From the NCBI RefSeq assembly GCF_019511525.1, contig NZ_JAEUAT010000025.1, forward strand, positions 1 to 64,000: a DNA stretch of 64,000 nucleotides, in the 5' to 3' direction. This DNA is from Rhizobium cauense (lineage in GTDB: Bacteria > Pseudomonadota > Alphaproteobacteria > Rhizobiales > Rhizobiaceae). The translations under genes were made by a program, and so were the position numbers. Of the stretch, positions 43,149 through 51,327 are shown in pieces (the first letter of the stretch is position 1; every line of letters starts with the position of its first letter). The notes beneath the pieces were generated by a model. It did no database searches, was not told where the DNA came from, and saw only the letters and a program-made list of their open reading frames with translations.

Positions 43149-43859
43149 TTAGGAAACGAGTTGGCGGCAAAGGTCGACGAAGTCGTTCGCCAAGCCGGTG
43201 AAGAGCGCGAAGAGGAGCAGCCACACGACGAGCATGAAGTGCCAGTAGATGGCGCAAAGCTCGATGCCGAGGCGCAGCCGGGCTGAAGGCGTGGTACCGC
43301 CCGCAAGCAGTCTCACTCGCGTCCGGGCGAGGACCGCCAGTCCGCCCAAAATGTGGAGACCATGCAGTCCAGTCAGCATGTAGAAGAAGCTGTTTGCCGG
43401 ATTAGCGGCCAATACATACCCCGCCGCAACGAGTTGCAGCCAGGCGACGATCTGCCCCGCGAGAAACAGCACCGCAGTCGCCAGCGCCGCGTCAAGTCCC
43501 AGCCGCACGCCCTCATCGACGCCGCGCCTCGCTTCAATCACAGCCCATTGCAGCGCTGCACAGCTGCCTATTAACACCGCTGTATTTACCCAAAGAAGCC
43601 GGGGGATGGGGATCGCCCACCAATCCGCGCCGCTCATCCGCGCAAGATACGCACTGGCCAAAAGAGAAAAGAGAGCCCCGACCACCGCAAGGAATATGCC
43701 TAGGCCAATCTTCGCCGCGGGGGCGGGCTGTTTTGCCGGCATCTGGATATCGTCGAGCGTACCGACTTCCATCCATGGCTTCGACATCAGCCGTTGTCCT
43801 GACATCCACCAGATGACGATAGCGGCGACACCTGCGAGAAAAACGAGAACGACGCTCAT
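43149..43859 (-). CDS. coxO: Second subunit III-like oxidase protein (CoxO-like)
   Basis: The 236-residue protein begins with a membrane helix and a linker (WMEVGTLDDIQMPAKQPAPA), then a subunit III fold: LLWVNTAVLIGSCAALQWA, NSFFYMLTGLHGLHILGGLA and AIYWHFMLVVWLLLFALF. The LHGLH and YWHF motifs match subunit III, but the N-terminus differs. Its start overlaps the coxN stop as ATGA. A second subunit III-like gene after subunit I is a hallmark of coxMNOP-type clusters. Confidence 0.88.
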   Translation of the reverse strand: MSVVLVFLAGVAAIVIWWMSGQRLMSKPWMEVGTLDDIQMPAKQPAPAAKIGLGIFLAVVGALFSLLASAYLARMSGADWWAIPIPRLLWVNTAVLIGSCAALQWAVIEARRGVDEGVRLGLDAALATAVLFLAGQIVAWLQLVAAGYVLAANPANSFFYMLTGLHGLHILGGLAVLARTRVRLLAGGTTPSARLRLGIELCAIYWHFMLVVWLLLFALFTGLANDFVDLCRQLVS

Positions 43860-45631
43860 GCCGGAGCCCTCGCCAAGCCCACCGTCGGTGGCTGGTTCTG
43901 CGGTATGAAGTCTTCTGCGGCACCGGGAACGCTATAGTCGTAGGCCCAGCGGTAGACGACGGGAAGGTCCTTGCCCCAGTTGCCGTGAGCGGGCGGCGTC
44001 TGAGGTGTCTGCCATTCCAGCGTCGTCGCGCGCCATGGGTTGCCGCCAGCATCGCGACCGTGGAACAGGCTCCAGACAAGATTGAACAGGAACACCAGTT
44101 GCGCCGCCCCGACAACCAGCGCCGCGACCGAAATGAACATGTTCAAGTCATGCACGGAAGGCGGAATGAATACCGTTTCGCCAAGCTCGAAGTAGCGGCG
44201 CGGTACGCCGACCAGGCCCACATAATGCATGGGGAAGAAGATTGCGTAGGCGCCGATGAAGGTAACCCAGAAATGGATCCGTCCGAGAACCTCGTCGAGC
44301 ATCCGCCCGGTAATCTTCGGGTACCAATGATAGATGGCACCAAAGACCACCATGATGGGAGCGACACCCATCACCATATGGAAGTGCGCGACCACGAACA
44401 TCGTATCTGACAGCGGCACGTCAACCACGACGTTGCCGAGGAAGAGCCCCGTCAGACCACCATTGACGAAGGTCACGATGAAGCCGATGGCAAACAACAT
44501 GGGGAGCGTCAGGTGGATGTCTCCGCGCCACAGCGTCAGCACCCAATTGTAGACCTTGATCGCGGTCGGCACGGCTATGATCAGCGTCGTCGTTGCGAAG
44601 AAGAAGCCAAAGTTCGGGTTCATGCCGCTGACATACATGTGATGCGCCCAGACGATGAAGCTTAGCGCCCCGATGATCACGATGGCCCAGACCATCATGC
44701 GGTAGCCGAAGATGTTCTTGCGCGCATGCGTGCTGATAAGATCGGAGACGATGCCAAATGCCGGGAGCGCAACGATATAGACCTCCGGATGGCCGAAGAA
44801 CCAGAAGAGGTGCTGGAAGAGGATCGGACTGCCGCCGTCGGATTTCAACTGCTCACCCATTTCGACAATGGCAGGCATGAAGAAACTGGTGCCGAGCAGT
44901 CGGTCGAACAGCATCATGACGGCGGCAACGAAAAGCGCCGGAAAAGCGAGCAACGCCATGACGGTCGCGGTGAAAATACCCCAGACCGTCAGCGGCATCC
45001 GCATCAGCGTCATGCCACGCGCCCGCCCCTGCAGGACAGTCACCACATAGTTCAATCCACCCATCGTAAAGCCGATGATGAAGATGATCAGCGAAGACAG
45101 CATCAGGATGATGCCCCAGTCGCGCCCACCAGGCGTACCCGATGTCAACGCCTGCGGAGGATAGAGCGTCCATCCCGCGCCCGTCGGTCCGCCCGGCGCG
45201 AAGAAACCCGCGACGAGAACGATGACGGCAAGCAGATAGAGCCAGTAGCTCAGCATGTTCGCATAGGGGAACACCATGTCGCGCGCGCCGACCATCAGGG
45301 GGATGAGGTAGTTGCCGAAGCCGCCGAGGAAGAGCGCGGTCAGCAGATAGATCACCATGATCATCCCGTGCATGGTGATGAACTGATAGTAGTGATCGGC
45401 GTCGATGAAGGAGAAATAGCCAGGAAATCCAAGCTGCAGGCGCATCAGCCAGGACAGAACGAGTGCCACAAAGCCGATTGCGAATGCTGTCAGGGAATAC
45501 TGGATGGCAATGACCTTGGCATCCTGGCTGAAGACATACTTCGTCCACCAGCTCCTGGGATGGTAGAGTTCGACATCCGCCACTTCGGCAGGCGGAATAA
45601 CGTCGTCGGCACTGGTTGGAATATCAACCAT
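43856..45631 (-). CDS. coxN: Cytochrome c oxidase subunit I (CoxN-like, aa3-type)
   Basis: The 591-residue core subunit has about twelve membrane helices and the haem-copper ligands: FITMHGMIMVIYLLTALFLG (low-spin haem His), WFFGHPEVYIVALPAFGIVS (CuB His, His-Tyr cross-link pair and proton-channel Glu), WAHHMYVSGMNP (two CuB His) and VVAHFHMVMGVAPI (haem ligands). The HPEVY motif places it in the A1 branch. It reduces O2 to water while pumping protons. It is downstream of coxM by 55 bp. Confidence 0.95.
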   Translation of the reverse strand: MVDIPTSADDVIPPAEVADVELYHPRSWWTKYVFSQDAKVIAIQYSLTAFAIGFVALVLSWLMRLQLGFPGYFSFIDADHYYQFITMHGMIMVIYLLTALFLGGFGNYLIPLMVGARDMVFPYANMLSYWLYLLAVIVLVAGFFAPGGPTGAGWTLYPPQALTSGTPGGRDWGIILMLSSLIIFIIGFTMGGLNYVVTVLQGRARGMTLMRMPLTVWGIFTATVMALLAFPALFVAAVMMLFDRLLGTSFFMPAIVEMGEQLKSDGGSPILFQHLFWFFGHPEVYIVALPAFGIVSDLISTHARKNIFGYRMMVWAIVIIGALSFIVWAHHMYVSGMNPNFGFFFATTTLIIAVPTAIKVYNWVLTLWRGDIHLTLPMLFAIGFIVTFVNGGLTGLFLGNVVVDVPLSDTMFVVAHFHMVMGVAPIMVVFGAIYHWYPKITGRMLDEVLGRIHFWVTFIGAYAIFFPMHYVGLVGVPRRYFELGETVFIPPSVHDLNMFISVAALVVGAAQLVFLFNLVWSLFHGRDAGGNPWRATTLEWQTPQTPPAHGNWGKDLPVVYRWAYDYSVPGAAEDFIPQNQPPTVGLARAPA

Positions 45632-45686
45632 CGCATGCTTTCCTTCCTCCTCCCGTCACGGCCGCTCCCTTGGCCGTAACGCCGGC

Positions 45687-46496
45687 CTATTCGGCCGGTT
45701 CAACCGCTGCCATCAGCTGCGAAAACGTCTGTTGCTGGGCCAGCCACTCCTGATAAGCGTCCGCCTCGTCGACAACGACCGTTCCCCGCATCTGCGCATG
45801 TCCGACACCGCAAAGTTCGGCGCACAACACTTCGAAAGTGCCGGTCCGCGTCGGCGTAAACCAGAAATAGGTCACCGAGCCGGGGATCATGTCCATCTTT
45901 GCCCGGAACTCGGGAACATAGAAATCATGCAAGACATCGACCGAGCGCAGGTGGACACGCACCGGCTTGCCGATCGGCAGATGCAGTTCGCCGCCCGCGA
46001 TGATGATGTCGTCCAGACCGGCTGGATCGTTCGTGATCACACCGAGTGGGTTATCGGGGGAAACCGCACGATTGTCCGCTCTGCCAAGCTTGCCGTCGGC
46101 ACCCGGCAACCGGAAATTCCACAGCCATTGCTGCCCGACGACCTCGATATCGCCTGCATCCGCCGGAACCGTCACGAACTGGTGCCACACAAAGAGGCCA
46201 GGTGCGAGCATCGCTCCCACGCCAAGGGCCGTACTCCCCGCAAGCCACCATTCAAGGCGCTTGTTCTCCGGCTCGTAGGCCGCACGGTTGCCGGGCTTGT
46301 GCCGAAAACGATAGATGCAATAGGCCATGAAGGAGATCACGGCGACGAAGACGAAACCGGTGATCCAGAACGTGATGGTAATGGTGTGGTCGATGTAACT
46401 CCAGTTCGACGCAATCGGAGTCCACCACCACGGGCTGAGCAGATGGAATACCACCGACCCAACCACGATCAGAACGAGAACCAGCACGACAACCAT
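45687..46496 (-). CDS. coxM: Cytochrome c oxidase subunit II (CoxM-like)
   Basis: GGGAGG lies five bases before ATG 46496. The 269-residue protein has two membrane helices (LVLVLIVVGSVVFHLL and TITITFWITGFVFVAVISFM) and a periplasmic cupredoxin domain with a complete CuA site, CAELCGVGHAQM (two Cys, His, Met and Glu), plus the upstream CuA His in DVLHDFYVPEF. WQQW-like aromatic VVGQQWLWNF is the cytochrome c contact. It accepts electrons from the co-transcribed cytochrome c (inference). Confidence 0.94.
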   Translation of the reverse strand: MVVVLVLVLIVVGSVVFHLLSPWWWTPIASNWSYIDHTITITFWITGFVFVAVISFMAYCIYRFRHKPGNRAAYEPENKRLEWWLAGSTALGVGAMLAPGLFVWHQFVTVPADAGDIEVVGQQWLWNFRLPGADGKLGRADNRAVSPDNPLGVITNDPAGLDDIIIAGGELHLPIGKPVRVHLRSVDVLHDFYVPEFRAKMDMIPGSVTYFWFTPTRTGTFEVLCAELCGVGHAQMRGTVVVDEADAYQEWLAQQQTFSQLMAAVEPAE

Positions 46497-46641
46497 GCGT
46501 TCCTCCCAAGTCCCTGCTGGCTGCGAAAATTACCCGCAATCCGTCGGCACTTACGTTAGAACTATCTCATAAAGAAGACATGACGGCAATGGCGCGAAAG
46601 CAACCGCGCTGCACTGCCAGCCGATCATCAACAAACTGATT

Positions 46642-47028
46642 TCATTGCGAGAATTGTTTAAGGTAGGCGATCAGGTTGAGAATCTCACCGTCGTCCTTCA
46701 GGCCGACGAACACCATCTTGGTGCCCTTAACCTTCAGCTTCGGGTTGTGAAGATAATCGCGCAGCGAATTCTCGTCCCAGACCAGTCCGGCCGTGCCTGC
46801 GGCCTTCATCGCTGGCGAATAGGCAAAATCCGGATGCGTGCCGGCGGTGCGCCCAAACAGGTGGTTCAACGACGGCCCCACCTTGTTCTTGTCGGTATCC
46901 GCCACGTGACAGACGGCGCATTTCTTGAAAACCGTTTCCCCGGCCGCAGCATCGCCTTCCTGGGCGATGGCGGCCGAGGTGTGAAGACAGATCAGTGAAA
47001 TCAAAACAGCAAGACCACGGTAACGCAT
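46642..47028 (-). CDS. Periplasmic class I cytochrome c
   Basis: The start at 47028 is chosen because TGAGG lies six bases upstream; ATG 47040 is also possible. The 128-residue product has a signal peptide (GLAVLISLICLHTSAAIAQ), a haem-binding KKCAVCHVAD and the Met ligand in GTKMVFVGLK. It has the cytochrome c2 pattern (GPSLNHLFGRTAG, YSPAMKAAG). It is the first gene before subunit II and likely donates electrons to this oxidase. Confidence 0.92.
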   Translation of the reverse strand: MRYRGLAVLISLICLHTSAAIAQEGDAAAGETVFKKCAVCHVADTDKNKVGPSLNHLFGRTAGTHPDFAYSPAMKAAGTAGLVWDENSLRDYLHNPKLKVKGTKMVFVGLKDDGEILNLIAYLKQFSQ

Positions 47029-47215
47029 AGCAAGCCTCATCCTCCAAAGGTTGCTCGAAACCGGCCGCGCGCGCGATTTGCGGCGTGCGCCGTCCATCAC
47101 ACTTGTATCGCGCAACGCCGAACGACATTGCGTGATCAAGCAAACCTATGACTCGGCGGCGCTAAGTCAATTCGGACAAACGGCTATGGGGCCTAGTGGC
47201 CCGCCTATCGCGGCA

Positions 47216-48217
47216 TTAGGCCGCGGCGCGAAGGAAGCTTCCAAGCCCGGCGAAAAGCTCGACCGACCTCAGTCTCGCCTCGATGTCGTGGATCGGCATC
47301 GAGATGATGACTTCGTCGGCCTCGGTCTCGACGAGGAATTCCGTGAGCTTCGCCTCGGCCGTCTTCTGGGAGCCGACGACGGCGTAGCGCAATGTATGCT
47401 CGACGGTCATCTTTTCCATCGGTGACCAGAAGCTCTCCATGTCCTCGACCGGGCGTGGAAACTGGCCACGCACATTGCGCCGCAGGTTGACGAACTGCTG
47501 CTGGGCCGAGGTGAAGTGATACTGTGCCTCCTCGTCAGTCGCGGCGACAGAGCCCATCACGCCGACCATGACGTAGGGCTTGTCGAGCACCGCGGACGGC
47601 TTGAAGCGGCTGCGGTAGATGTCGATGGCATCAAGCAGCGAATCCGGCGCGAAATGCGAGGCGAAGGCATAGGGCAACCCAAGCATCGCGGCGAGTTGGG
47701 CGCTATAGAGGCTGGAACCAAGCAGCCAGATCGGCACGTTGGAATTCATGCCGGGGACAGCAAGGATCGCCTGGTTCTCGATCGGTGCTCCGAGAAGCTG
47801 CTGTAGCTCGACCACATCGTTCGGGAAACTCTGCGCTCCGGCATCGAGATTGCGCCGCAGTGCCTGTGCCGTCCGCATGTCGGTGCCCGGTGCCCGCCCG
47901 AGTCCAAGATCGACCCGGCCCGGAAACAGCGCCTCCAGCGTTCCGAATTGTTCGGCGATGACCAGCGGCGAGTGGTTCGGCAGCATGATGCCGCCCGAGC
48001 CGATACGAATGCGCTTGGTAGCCGCGCCGACATGACCGATCACGACAGCCGTCGCCGCGCTGGCAATTCCCGGCATGCCATGATGTTCCGCCAGCCAAAA
48101 ACGATTGTACCCGAACTCCTCGGCCCTCTGCGCCATACGCGCCGAACTCTCGAGCGACTGACGGATCGTGCCGCCTTCTGGAACGGGAGCGAGATCGAGA
48201 ATGGAGAAGGGAACCAT
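47216..48217 (-). CDS. Luciferase-like (LLM) flavin-dependent monooxygenase
   Basis: The 333-residue protein begins VPFSILDLAPVPEGGTIRQS and has FGYNRFWLAEHHGMPGIAS, IRIGSGGIMLPNHSPLVIAE and VDLGLGRAPGTD, the group 1 LLM oxidoreductase pattern seen in YhbW-type proteins. It uses reduced flavin supplied by a partner reductase; the substrate is unknown. It is convergent with nothing and separated from the oxidase operon promoter by 187 bp. Confidence 0.88.
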   Translation of the reverse strand: MVPFSILDLAPVPEGGTIRQSLESSARMAQRAEEFGYNRFWLAEHHGMPGIASAATAVVIGHVGAATKRIRIGSGGIMLPNHSPLVIAEQFGTLEALFPGRVDLGLGRAPGTDMRTAQALRRNLDAGAQSFPNDVVELQQLLGAPIENQAILAVPGMNSNVPIWLLGSSLYSAQLAAMLGLPYAFASHFAPDSLLDAIDIYRSRFKPSAVLDKPYVMVGVMGSVAATDEEAQYHFTSAQQQFVNLRRNVRGQFPRPVEDMESFWSPMEKMTVEHTLRYAVVGSQKTAEAKLTEFLVETEADEVIISMPIHDIEARLRSVELFAGLGSFLRAAA

Positions 48218-48377
48218 GGCGAAGCCTGTCGGTAGTTGGAAGGACAGGTCTATGTAGGTGTGGACTCCGCCCAATCCAAACGAGCCGGAAAAGAAAGGGC
48301 CTATCTGGGCCAGCCTCTAGCGCCTTGTCCCCAAGTGGGGGTTTTCCTTACCGGCACCCAAGCGCGTCAATAGGTGC

Positions 48378-49751
48378 CTATCTGCTGACACGAAGGTTGG
48401 ACAGCGAGTCGCCAATTTCCTTGAAGGCCGACTGCAATGCAGCGCTCGTTGGCGAGTTGAAGAAGAAGGCGTTCTGGCTGGCGCAGCCCTTCAACAGGTC
48501 CTGCGTCTTGAGATTCGGGCCGTTGAAGGCGATGGTGTAGACGATCACCCCGGCATTCTTCATCGCCGTGCAAACCTTGCTCAGACGGTTGTCAAGCTCA
48601 TCCTGCGCGGACGACTGATTGCTCGTCCCAAGCTTCTTGTCGGCCAACCAGCCGTAAGCCGTGTAGACGTCACTTGTCATCGTGTTCTCACCGTCGGTCA
48701 TGATCACGGCGGCCTTGCTCATGTTGTTCGTGTTGTAGTCCAGCGGAAGCTTGTATGTCGTCATGTCGCCGCCCCACAGCCCGCGCCACTTTGGAGACAG
48801 CATCCGCCAGCCCCAGACGGCGCCGAAGTTGATGTGAGTGTTTCCGACAGCGGTCATTGCGGCGATGGCCGATACGACCTTGGCCTTCTCGGGGGTCATG
48901 CGCGTTACCTCTGCCGGGCAGTTCTTGTTGGGCCCTAGGCTTGTGCCTAGGTCCTTGGCATAGTTTTTCGTGCCGTTGCTGACGCTGATCCAGTTGTTGT
49001 CCGTGCCGTCCCGCCAATAGTACGGCTTGATCGGCTTGTCGGAAGGAACAGCGTCGGACATGTCGTCTGCGGCGACGCTCTGTGCCTCGACACAGCCACC
49101 CCACGACGTCGTTCCCCAGTCGAGCGCCCCGAGCGATCCGCTCTTCAGCCAGCCCGTATGCGCCTTGCCCACGTTTACCGTCTGCGAGAACGGCACGATG
49201 CCGACATAGAGGTTCTCCGCGACCGCCTTGTCGCCGTAGAGGATTTCGACGAGGGTGTTCGCGGCAGTCTTGAGGCTGGTGAGCGGAGTTCCTTTCATCG
49301 AGCCAGTATTGTCGAGCACGAGGGCCAGTTCGAGCCCGCCCGTCGAGCGCTCGATCACGCTTGTAGCACTGGTGCTGATTGTTTGAACGCCGAGGATCTT
49401 CATGACTGTAGCGGGTGCGCTGGCGCTCGCGTTCACCGTCAGTGTCTTGTTGTCACTGCTGATCGTCCAGGTAAGACTATCCAGCGTCGCTTCGATTTGC
49501 CCTTCATCAAAATTTGCAACCGTGAACTTGCGCAGTTGCGTCTCAATCGTCTTGGTGTCGAGCCGGGCAACTGTCGAGAGCGCCCCGGCGTCGATTGATC
49601 GCTGCAAGCTCGAATGGAGCAGCATCAGGCGGGCCGCATCGATGCCGAATCCCGTCGCTCCGATGAGAGCTATGCTCACAACGCCGACAAAGGGCAGCAC
49701 GGCACCATCTCGGTCCTTGAGGAAGCGGGAGATCGTGGATCGCAATGTCAT
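48378..49751 (-). CDS. TadG-like protein with von Willebrand A domain
   Basis: ATG 49751 has GGAAGGAT eight bases upstream. The 457-residue product starts with a Flp-pilin-assembly TadG-type head (DGAVLPFVGVVSIALIGATG, with the Glu of the typical prepilin replaced by Val-Leu-Pro) and a vWA domain with MIDAS motif LVLDNTGSMKG and later MTDGEN. It resembles surface-anchored pilus-related proteins. No cpa/tad secretion genes lie in the window, so its machinery must be elsewhere. It closes the TadE-TadE-TadG set. Confidence 0.85.
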   Translation of the reverse strand: MTLRSTISRFLKDRDGAVLPFVGVVSIALIGATGFGIDAARLMLLHSSLQRSIDAGALSTVARLDTKTIETQLRKFTVANFDEGQIEATLDSLTWTISSDNKTLTVNASASAPATVMKILGVQTISTSATSVIERSTGGLELALVLDNTGSMKGTPLTSLKTAANTLVEILYGDKAVAENLYVGIVPFSQTVNVGKAHTGWLKSGSLGALDWGTTSWGGCVEAQSVAADDMSDAVPSDKPIKPYYWRDGTDNNWISVSNGTKNYAKDLGTSLGPNKNCPAEVTRMTPEKAKVVSAIAAMTAVGNTHINFGAVWGWRMLSPKWRGLWGGDMTTYKLPLDYNTNNMSKAAVIMTDGENTMTSDVYTAYGWLADKKLGTSNQSSAQDELDNRLSKVCTAMKNAGVIVYTIAFNGPNLKTQDLLKGCASQNAFFFNSPTSAALQSAFKEIGDSLSNLRVSR

Positions 49752-49773
49752 GTGATCATCCTTCCAATTGGTG

Positions 49774-50376
49774 CTAGCAACCCGGAGCGCTGGTGAGACT
49801 GCCAAGGCGTGGGCGGAAAACTGCTGTCTTGTAGAGCTGTGTGTCGAGGTCGGGCAGAACCTTGGCGAAGAGTGGAGTGTATTGGTAGAACACCTCGGCA
49901 ACGATCACATCGTCCGTCGCGTCAAGCACGAGTCCGCCTGGGAGCGTTGCGTCCTTGGCGACCACGCCGATCTTGCTCGTGCTCGCATGCCCCCCGCCCT
50001 TGCACTGCCATGCCACCTTCGGGGTCGCACCGCCGGTCCGTGAGACCGATGATAGGATCACGTAGCCGTTCTCCTTGAAGTCTTCGGTTCCCATCACTTC
50101 GGAAGAAACCGAGAAAATGGACGTGATATCGGCCGAGGTGACTGCCTCATAACGCGAGATCGCATCGGCGACCGTTGAAGCCATCTGGGACGCCCGGAAA
50201 TGCGATCGTGCGTAAAGGCCTATCTCACCCCCGCCGCACAGCAATAGCAGCAGCACGGGCGTGATGATTCCCATCTCGATGCCGGCGACGCCGTCATTGT
50301 TTGCCGCAAGTCGGCGGACATGACTTTTTGCCGCGGCCAATCGTCTGCGAAGGGCGCCGAAATCAATAGGGCTCAT
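49774..50376 (-). CDS. TadE-like pseudopilin
   Basis: The 200-residue protein has the TadE pattern: a short basic head, then GVAGIEMGIITPVLLLLLCGG with the prepilin-type G-x4-E. Its start lies inside the end of the preceding TadE gene (14-bp overlap). The C-terminal domain (TSAPGC) is variable. TadE proteins are processed by the Tad prepilin peptidase and enter the outer-membrane assembly. Confidence 0.82.
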   Translation of the reverse strand: MSPIDFGALRRRLAAAKSHVRRLAANNDGVAGIEMGIITPVLLLLLCGGGEIGLYARSHFRASQMASTVADAISRYEAVTSADITSIFSVSSEVMGTEDFKENGYVILSSVSRTGGATPKVAWQCKGGGHASTSKIGVVAKDATLPGGLVLDATDDVIVAEVFYQYTPLFAKVLPDLDTQLYKTAVFRPRLGSLTSAPGC

Positions 50377-50941
50377 TCTGAACCACCGCCGTTGCCGTCA
50401 GCTCGACGGTGCCATTGTTGCCAACAATCTGCTTGAGAACGGGAGTGTGGAAGGTCCACGGGTAGGTCACCGTGTAAAGAACGACCTGCGCTGTACCGCC
50501 GTAGCCATTCGCTCCCTGGTCCAGGTCATAGGCGCCATTGCCGTTGACGTCCGTGAAATTCTCGCCGTCGTCCCGGACGCCGTTGCCGTTTTTATCGGTG
50601 AACGGCTCCGGCTTCTTGAGAACATCGAACCCCTTGTAGGACATGCTGGTGATGACGAGCTTGTCGACGTCCATCAGGACACCCGCCTGCGACCGGATCT
50701 TCGCCTTGACGGTGGCGTCTTGCGTCGAATCCTCCGAGACGAAGCCGGTTCTGCCGGTTCGCGCGGCGTCGTAAGTCGCGTTCTTCAGGAGAATGTCGGC
50801 GGCAAAGGCAATTCCGGACTCGACGATGGCGAAGGTCAGGAAAATAAGGGCCGGGGCTATCAATGCGAATTCGACGGCGGTAGCGCCGTCTTCCGAGAAT
50901 CGGAACCGCTTGAATTTCGGACTCCCCAACGAACACCCCAT
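50363..50941 (-). CDS. TadE-like pseudopilin with two EF-hand-like loops
   Basis: The 192-residue product has the TadE segment DGATAVEFALIAPALIFLTF, with prepilin-type G-x4-E. Residues ~115-140 hold DKNGNGVRDDGE and DVNGNGAYDLDQ, two loops with the DxNGNGxxD spacing of EF-hand/dockerin Ca2+ sites. The frame has an upstream ATG at 51052, but the start at 50941 fits the family. It is the first of three pilus-related genes. Calcium binding is inferred from the motif. Confidence 0.82.
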   Translation of the reverse strand: MGCSLGSPKFKRFRFSEDGATAVEFALIAPALIFLTFAIVESGIAFAADILLKNATYDAARTGRTGFVSEDSTQDATVKAKIRSQAGVLMDVDKLVITSMSYKGFDVLKKPEPFTDKNGNGVRDDGENFTDVNGNGAYDLDQGANGYGGTAQVVLYTVTYPWTFHTPVLKQIVGNNGTVELTATAVVQNEPY

Positions 50942-51327
50942 CCGCTCGAACGATCTAACGCTCTCGGATTTTCTAGCGGTCGAAACTTCACAGGGCCCTA
51001 AAAGGATAGATAAAATGCTATGCAACCAGTAATTTATTTCCTGATTGCGCATTCTCGAATGGCGATTGAGTATTCGTTGATGCGGTCGCAGCGTGAATTA
51101 AGTGCAGCAAAGTGACGCCAACGAGCACCCTGCTTCCGCCATAAACCGCGCCGGCCTCAACCCTGCCGCAGGGCCGCGGTTTGGGCAGCGACCACGCGAA
51201 TTGGCGTTTCGCTAGAAAAAGCTACCGAGTAGCTCCTGTCATAAAGAAGCCTCGGCAACCCGCGCCATGCTGGTTGCCGAGGCTCAATAGCCACTTACCG
51301 AGTGACTGGCCTACATACCGGCGCTCT
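50942..51327. other. Intergenic region upstream of the Tad-like genes
   Basis: About 390 bp between the chemotaxis receptor stop and the first TadE gene, both on the minus strand. It holds the receptor's terminator at 51249-51283 and should hold the promoter of the Tad-like operon. No gene is convincing here. Confidence 0.4.
51249..51283 (-). terminator. Rho-independent terminator of the chemotaxis receptor gene
   Basis: A perfect 12-bp stem, GCCTCGGCAACC with GGTTGCCGAGGC, followed on the minus strand by TTCTTTATG. It lies 45 bp past the receptor stop codon. Confidence 0.88.

Noticed and set aside
48320..48345. CCCCAAGTGGGG hairpin as terminator of the TadG-like gene
   Set aside because: The T-run is on the plus strand, the wrong side for the minus-strand gene, and the stem is short.
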